A DNA stretch of 17,893 bases from an uncultured Chlamydiae bacterium (GTDB lineage Bacteria; Chlamydiota; Chlamydiia; Chlamydiales; SM23-39): contig CAISYW010000075.1 in the NCBI GenBank assembly GCA_903889795.1, positions 1-17,893 on the forward strand, given 5' to 3'. Shown piece by piece: positions 14,658 through 17,893 of this stretch. Every line of letters begins with the position of its first letter. Positions within the stretch are counted from its first letter, which is position 1. Both the position numbers and the translations under genes were made by a program. The notes beneath the pieces were generated by a model. That model did no database searches, was not told the origin of the DNA, and worked only from the letters and a program-made list of their open reading frames with translations.

Positions 14658-17282
14658 ATGAGATATTCAATCTTGCTTTGTGCCTTAGTATTAATCGCTG
14701 CGCAGCCTGTTTTTGCAGAAAAAGAGCTTTCAGCTCCTCCACAGATGTCGATCTCGATGAAGCCTCGTCAACCCAATTGGCGGCTCGACATCGTCGAGTC
14801 CTATCCGAATGGCCAGCCGAAACAGGTCGTTTTTTATGAGCCGAGAGCAAAAGATCAGGAGGCTCCTGTAAAGCAGATGTTTTATCACGAACAGGGTGGT
14901 ATTGCATCTGAAGCTGATGTTGTCGAGATCGGGGAAAATGATCCGGGTTATGCCATTTGGAAATCAACGATTGTTCCGCATGGACCTAAAGTCGATTTTT
15001 CCGCCACAGGCACGATTACAAAAGTATCTCAATTTGTGCGCGGCGCTCTACATGGCGAATGCAGGACGCTCTTTCCGAGCGGTCAGACGGAAGCGATCGT
15101 TCATTACTCGAATGGCCAAATGGAGGGCGTAGCCGAAGTATATTATGAGAATGGTCAGAAGAAGGAAGAAGCTCGTTATGTTGATGGCAAACTGACCGGT
15201 GAATGCGCCCAATATTATTCTACCGGTGTGCGCTCAAATCTCGTTGTCCAGGCTGAGGGATTGATTCAGGGGACCGCATTGGAGTGGTATCTAAGCGGAG
15301 CCCTTAAGTCGCAGCGGCAATTCGTTAATGGAAAATTACACGGCGATGGAAAAAACCCCGCTTTGGCCATTTATGATGAAAAAAGAAACTTGATTGAAGT
15401 TTGTGATTTCCGACAGGGAGAGCCTGTCGGATTGCATATTCGCTATCATCAGAATGGCAAGGAAAGCTATCGCGTCAATTACAAAAATTCGAAGAAAGAT
15501 GGCAGGGAACAAATTTTTGCCGAGGATGGAACGTTACTTGGCGAGGGTTTGTTTAATGATGGAGCCCCTGTCGGCAAACATTGGCGCAATCATTCGAATG
15601 GGCTGTGTGCGATGACGGCACTTTTTGATGACGCGGGTCTGTTGCTTGACCCGATTGTTGAAAATAATGACCAAGGGGTATGCATTCGAAAGTTTTCTCT
15701 CCAAGGAGAGAAGCGAGTCGGCCCTTATACTGAATGGTATGATGATGGTTCCTTGAAATTGGAATATCAGTTTGTTGATGGTCAGTTTGACGGCGAGCAA
15801 AAAGAATATTTTCAGAGCGGTCAAATAAAAGTGCATTCCAATTTTAAAAATGGAATTCGCGATGGTGTTCAGGAAGAGTGGCATGAAAACGGAGTTCTTG
15901 CGAGCCGGTTGCATTTTTTAGAAAATGTTAAAGAAGGGCAAGCCGCTTTTTGGTATCCCAATGGGGTATGCAAGTCGGAAGGCTATTTTCAACTTGATCG
16001 GCCCGATGGCATCATCTCCGAATGGCATGAAAATGGACAGTTAAACAAGCGATCGGAGTTCGCGTCCGGCTTAAAGGAACGCTGGCACCGAGAATGGGAT
16101 GATTCGGGAAATCTTTTATCTGAGGCTTATTTTGAGCATGATCAACCCCACGGAACCGCTCTCGTTTGGTGGAATAAGGATCAGATCCATACCCGGTTTC
16201 ATTTTGAGCATGGGAAAAAAGAGGGCATCCAGGAATGGTTTTATGAAAATGGACAGAACGAGCGCGTTGCCTTGTTTGCTAACGACCTCATGTCGGGGGA
16301 ATGGAAATCGTGGTATCCCGATGGATCGATTCGCTCCATTCAGCATTTTCAAGCCAACATGCCCGTAGCTGAGCATATCGATTATTACTCTAAGGAAAAT
16401 GGGCAGCAGAAAGATGCGGATCGCCTCGCTCGTCTCTATCATTTCGATGGGCAGGGACGGTTGCATGGAGAACAAAAGGAATTTTATCCTGATGGGAAGC
16501 TCAAATCTTCAATCGTCTATGATCAAGGGTCTATAAATGGGATTAAACAGATGTTCGATCCAAAGGGATTGCTCGTCGAAGAAGCTCATTATGTGAATGG
16601 GAAGCTCGAGGGATCTTATTTGCAAAGAACATCGGAAGGGCGTGAAGTTGTTTTTGAATATAAAAATAACTTAAAAAACGGCCCGCATACTCTCTATTTT
16701 CCTCCTAATGCAACCGGTGAGAAGCTTGTTGCGGTTCGGGCGAATTTCGAAGACGATGTTCTTCAGGGTTCCGTTATTGAATATAATGATAAAGGCCAAA
16801 AATTGGTTGAGACTCTCTATGCTCAAGGCAAGAAAGAAGGGCTCGCTACTTTTTTTGATCCGAAAGGAAAGATCACGACAACAGTTGCTTTTTCCGACGA
16901 TCGCCGCAACGGATTTATGACACAATATTTTCCGTCGGGCGCTATTTTTCGAGAAACACCTTATATCAATGAAATGAGAGCTGGCGAGGAGAAGTCATAT
17001 TCCGAAACAGGCCAATTAATTTCTATTTCGCGCTATGAGAATGATCAGCTCAACGGTTTGAGCCAGAGCTGGAATGAGAAAGGGATTCTCGTATTTGAGG
17101 GAGAATACAAAGACAACTTGCGTCAGGGAAAGTTCAACAAGTTTTATGAAGATGGAAAACCCTATCTGGAGCAGTTTTATGTATCGGATCAGCTTCATGG
17201 TCTCAAGAAAAAATATGATCCGGATGGCCATGTGACTGTATCGAACTACGAATCGGGTCAGTTAGTGCAGGAAATGCGGTAG
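14658..17282 (+). CDS. Large secreted MORN_2/YwqK-type repeat protein
   Basis: 874 residues; AAAGGA seven bases before the ATG gives a clear start. Residues 1-20 are a Sec signal peptide with a VFA cleavage site. From about residue 48 to the end the protein is a run of some 30 tandem units of about 24 residues, of the type Y-x-N-G-x-hydrophobic-x6-aromatic-x-x-G-x-x-x-G-x-x-x-x-aromatic. Examples are YENGQKKEEARYVDGKLTGE, YPDGSIRSIQHFQAN and YEDGKPYLEQFYVSDQLHG. This matches MORN_2 (the repeat also found in YwqK-like proteins), a beta-hairpin repeat forming an elongated sheet. No enzymatic domain or membrane anchor is seen. A few units carry insertions (about residues 58-100, 330-350, 590-615). 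Its place beside the T2SS operon and its signal peptide make it a candidate T2SS substrate or surface protein; that is inference. Binding partner unknown. Confidence 0.88.
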   Translation: MRYSILLCALVLIAAQPVFAEKELSAPPQMSISMKPRQPNWRLDIVESYPNGQPKQVVFYEPRAKDQEAPVKQMFYHEQGGIASEADVVEIGENDPGYAIWKSTIVPHGPKVDFSATGTITKVSQFVRGALHGECRTLFPSGQTEAIVHYSNGQMEGVAEVYYENGQKKEEARYVDGKLTGECAQYYSTGVRSNLVVQAEGLIQGTALEWYLSGALKSQRQFVNGKLHGDGKNPALAIYDEKRNLIEVCDFRQGEPVGLHIRYHQNGKESYRVNYKNSKKDGREQIFAEDGTLLGEGLFNDGAPVGKHWRNHSNGLCAMTALFDDAGLLLDPIVENNDQGVCIRKFSLQGEKRVGPYTEWYDDGSLKLEYQFVDGQFDGEQKEYFQSGQIKVHSNFKNGIRDGVQEEWHENGVLASRLHFLENVKEGQAAFWYPNGVCKSEGYFQLDRPDGIISEWHENGQLNKRSEFASGLKERWHREWDDSGNLLSEAYFEHDQPHGTALVWWNKDQIHTRFHFEHGKKEGIQEWFYENGQNERVALFANDLMSGEWKSWYPDGSIRSIQHFQANMPVAEHIDYYSKENGQQKDADRLARLYHFDGQGRLHGEQKEFYPDGKLKSSIVYDQGSINGIKQMFDPKGLLVEEAHYVNGKLEGSYLQRTSEGREVVFEYKNNLKNGPHTLYFPPNATGEKLVAVRANFEDDVLQGSVIEYNDKGQKLVETLYAQGKKEGLATFFDPKGKITTTVAFSDDRRNGFMTQYFPSGAIFRETPYINEMRAGEEKSYSETGQLISISRYENDQLNGLSQSWNEKGILVFEGEYKDNLRQGKFNKFYEDGKPYLEQFYVSDQLHGLKKKYDPDGHVTVSNYESGQLVQEMR

Positions 17283-17303
17283 TATTTAGATTCTTGATGA
17301 AAA

Positions 17304-17323
17304 CCCAGGTCATAAGGCCTGGG
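17304..17323 (+). terminator. Short hairpin after the MORN-repeat gene
   Basis: CCCAGG (17304-17309) pairs with CCTGGG (17318-17323) around an 8-base loop, 22 bases after the stop codon. There is no T-run directly after it, so it is at best a weak terminator or an mRNA 3'-end stabiliser. The rest of 17283-17483 is AT-rich with T-runs and holds no gene that I can support. Confidence 0.35.
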
Positions 17324-17483
17324 AGTGTATTGGTCGGGGTGGGGGATTCGTCTCTCTCTCTGTTCGTTTTTTGAAAGATCCCGCCCTTTTTTTCGGCCAT
17401 AGAAAACAAATCAAACGATTTCTATTTACAAGATTTATTTTTCTTACCTAAACTCCCCAGCCAATTCATTTCCAGATATTTAT

Positions 17484-17741
17484 ATGCATCGTTTTCTTTT
17501 TCTTCTTTTTGCCGTCCGCGTTTTTGCGGAACTGATTGAGGACTTAACTCCATCCGTTCCGGAGGAGATCGCATCGTTGCAATGCGATCATTTGATTGAT
17601 GGCGTGATCAATCCCTTTTCAGGGCAAATCGTCTGCACAGAAATAGATTTGCATATCCACACTGCGCAAGATCTGATCCTGCGACGAACCTATATACCCC
17701 CGCAGGTTTTGGGCCGCTACGAGACTTTGTTGCATAAATAA
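17484..17741 (+). pseudogene. N-terminal fragment of an Rhs/YD-repeat-like secreted protein, cut by an IS
   Basis: The frame runs 85 codons from ATG 17484, but only about the first 79 (to 17720) belong to the original gene; the last few and the TAA come from the insertion sequence. Residues 1-15 are a signal peptide (MHRFLFLLFAVRVFA). The stretch DGVINPFSGQIVCTEIDLHI followed by AQDLILRRTYIPP resembles the DP-x-x-G-x-F...TDL...GPLPLxLxRTY block that opens many Rhs/YD-repeat and teneurin-like proteins (DUF6531-like). Such proteins usually run for hundreds to thousands of residues, so the bulk should lie beyond the IS, outside the window. Ribosome site weak. The Rhs link rests on a short motif and is moderate. 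It is the second signal-peptide protein downstream of the T2SS genes. Confidence 0.6.
17721..17739 (+). repeat. Putative left terminal inverted repeat of the IS
   Basis: GAGACTTTGTTGCATAAAT, assigned by resemblance to IS903-type ends and by its position where homology to the interrupted gene stops. The partner repeat is not in the window. If the element follows IS903, a 9-bp target duplication ending near 17720 would reappear beyond the right end. Confidence 0.6.
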
Positions 17742-17773
17742 CTACGGGTGAGGATCCTTTTGCCCTAAGAGTC

Positions 17774-17820
17774 TCGAGTCTTTAAAATTTTTTGTTGCAA
17801 GACAAAAACTTTAGGCTCGA
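17774..17820 (+). promoter_or_regulatory. Hairpin masking the transposase ribosome-binding site
   Basis: TCGAG (17774-17778) pairs with CTCGA (17816-17820), and TTTTTGT (17789-17795) pairs with ACAAAAA (17802-17808) around a TGCAAG loop, with imperfect pairing between. The only Shine-Dalgarno-like stretch, TTAGG at 17811-17815, lies in the 3' arm, and the structure ends one base before the ATG at 17822. It would block translation of mRNA read in from outside, a known self-limiting device of insertion sequences; here it is inferred from sequence. Confidence 0.5.
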
Positions 17821-17821
17821 C

Positions 17822-17893
17822 ATGGCTACCAAAAAGGATAAAACCTCCTTTATGAAGAAAGATAGATACCGCACCCGTAACTGGAAAGAATAT
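17822..17893 (+). CDS. IS5-family transposase, first 24 codons (runs off window)
   Basis: The frame from ATG 17822 encodes 24 residues starting MATKKDKTSFMKKDRY and ending RTRNWKEY at the last base of the window. The YRTRNWKEY block is the conserved opening of IS903/IS5-type DDE transposases (family pattern Y-x-T-x-NW-x-x-YN-x-AL). A second in-frame ATG at 17852 could also serve as start, but has no better ribosome site. The DDE catalytic residues lie beyond the window, so activity cannot be judged. Confidence 0.72.
   Translation, partial: MATKKDKTSFMKKDRYRTRNWKEY

Larger units (their letters stand above)
17721..17893 (+). mobile_element. Left end of an IS5-family (IS903-like) insertion sequence, truncated by window edge
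   Basis: The element begins at or near 17721 with GAGACTTTGTTGCATAAAT. Its CTTTGTTGCATAAAT core closely resembles the terminal repeat of IS903-type elements (CTTTGTTGAATAAAT). It continues through an 82-base leader with a hairpin into a transposase frame whose start (RYRTRNWKEY) is typical of the same group. Insertion interrupted the Rhs-like gene after a TAC codon. The right end and the target duplication are outside the window, so the exact boundary is uncertain by a few bases. Confidence 0.75.

Noticed and set aside
14658..17282. MORN_2 protein as a YwqK antitoxin of a toxin-antitoxin pair
   Set aside because: It has a signal peptide and 874 residues, and no toxin gene adjoins it; only the repeat type is shared with YwqK-like proteins.
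17371..17400. T-rich stretch before the Rhs-like gene as an intrinsic terminator
   Set aside because: No GC-rich stem directly precedes the T-runs; pairing is not convincing in either direction.

Overview
The window looks like a chromosomal segment of a chlamydia-like bacterium (order Chlamydiales, environmental lineages such as Waddlia, Parachlamydia or Criblamydia). The reasons are a reduced type II secretion (T2SS) cluster in the order GspC-like, D, E, F, G, H-like; an MreC with a long helical insertion; compact operons; and a large secreted repeat protein beside an Rhs-like secreted protein. The assignment comes from gene content and recall, not a database search, so treat it as moderately likely.

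Left part (1-4009): the 3' end of mreC (cell shape) converges with a minus-strand CDP-glycerol-transferase-like gene, their ends overlapping by 14 bp. Reading rightwards, mutY (adenine glycosylase) and a GT4 glycosyltransferase form a pair 4 bp apart. The pair ends in a striking 109-bp structured inverted repeat (3992-4100) whose left arm supplies the last codons and stop of the glycosyltransferase.

Middle (4148-7117): a membrane-anchored helical protein is followed, in the same frame after two consecutive TGA codons, by a YheS-type ABC-F ATPase. The ABC-F reading frame is complete but has no ATG/GTG/TTG at its expected N terminus. It either starts at ATT or carries a one-base expansion of a G5 run that would otherwise put an overlapping ATG in frame. 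A small multi-pass membrane protein lies on the minus strand behind a recognisable sigma70-like promoter.

T2SS operon (7246-14479): a bitopic inner-membrane protein in the GspC position overlaps gspD by 4 bp. gspE, gspF, gspG and a second pseudopilin follow with gaps of 1 to 12 bp or overlaps. Both pseudopilins lack the glycine normally found just before the prepilin peptidase cleavage site (Thr and Leu instead), although Glu+5 is kept. The secretin has an N-terminal coiled coil and a proline-rich insertion.

Right part (14480-17893): a short spacer holds a candidate promoter and a 41-codon ORF sharing an exact 19-bp repeat with the second pseudopilin gene. Then comes an 874-residue signal-peptide protein built of about 30 MORN_2/YwqK-like repeats, a candidate T2SS client. 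Next is the first 79 codons of a signal-peptide protein resembling the N-terminal region of Rhs/YD-repeat proteins, cut by an IS5-family (IS903-like) insertion sequence. The left end, a Shine-Dalgarno-masking hairpin and the first 24 codons of its transposase are visible before the window ends.

The most original observations are the ABC-F start problem, the glycine-less pseudopilins, the Y-shaped repeat at 3992-4100, and the T2SS/MORN/Rhs-like secretion neighbourhood. No CRISPR array, rRNA or tRNA gene was seen.
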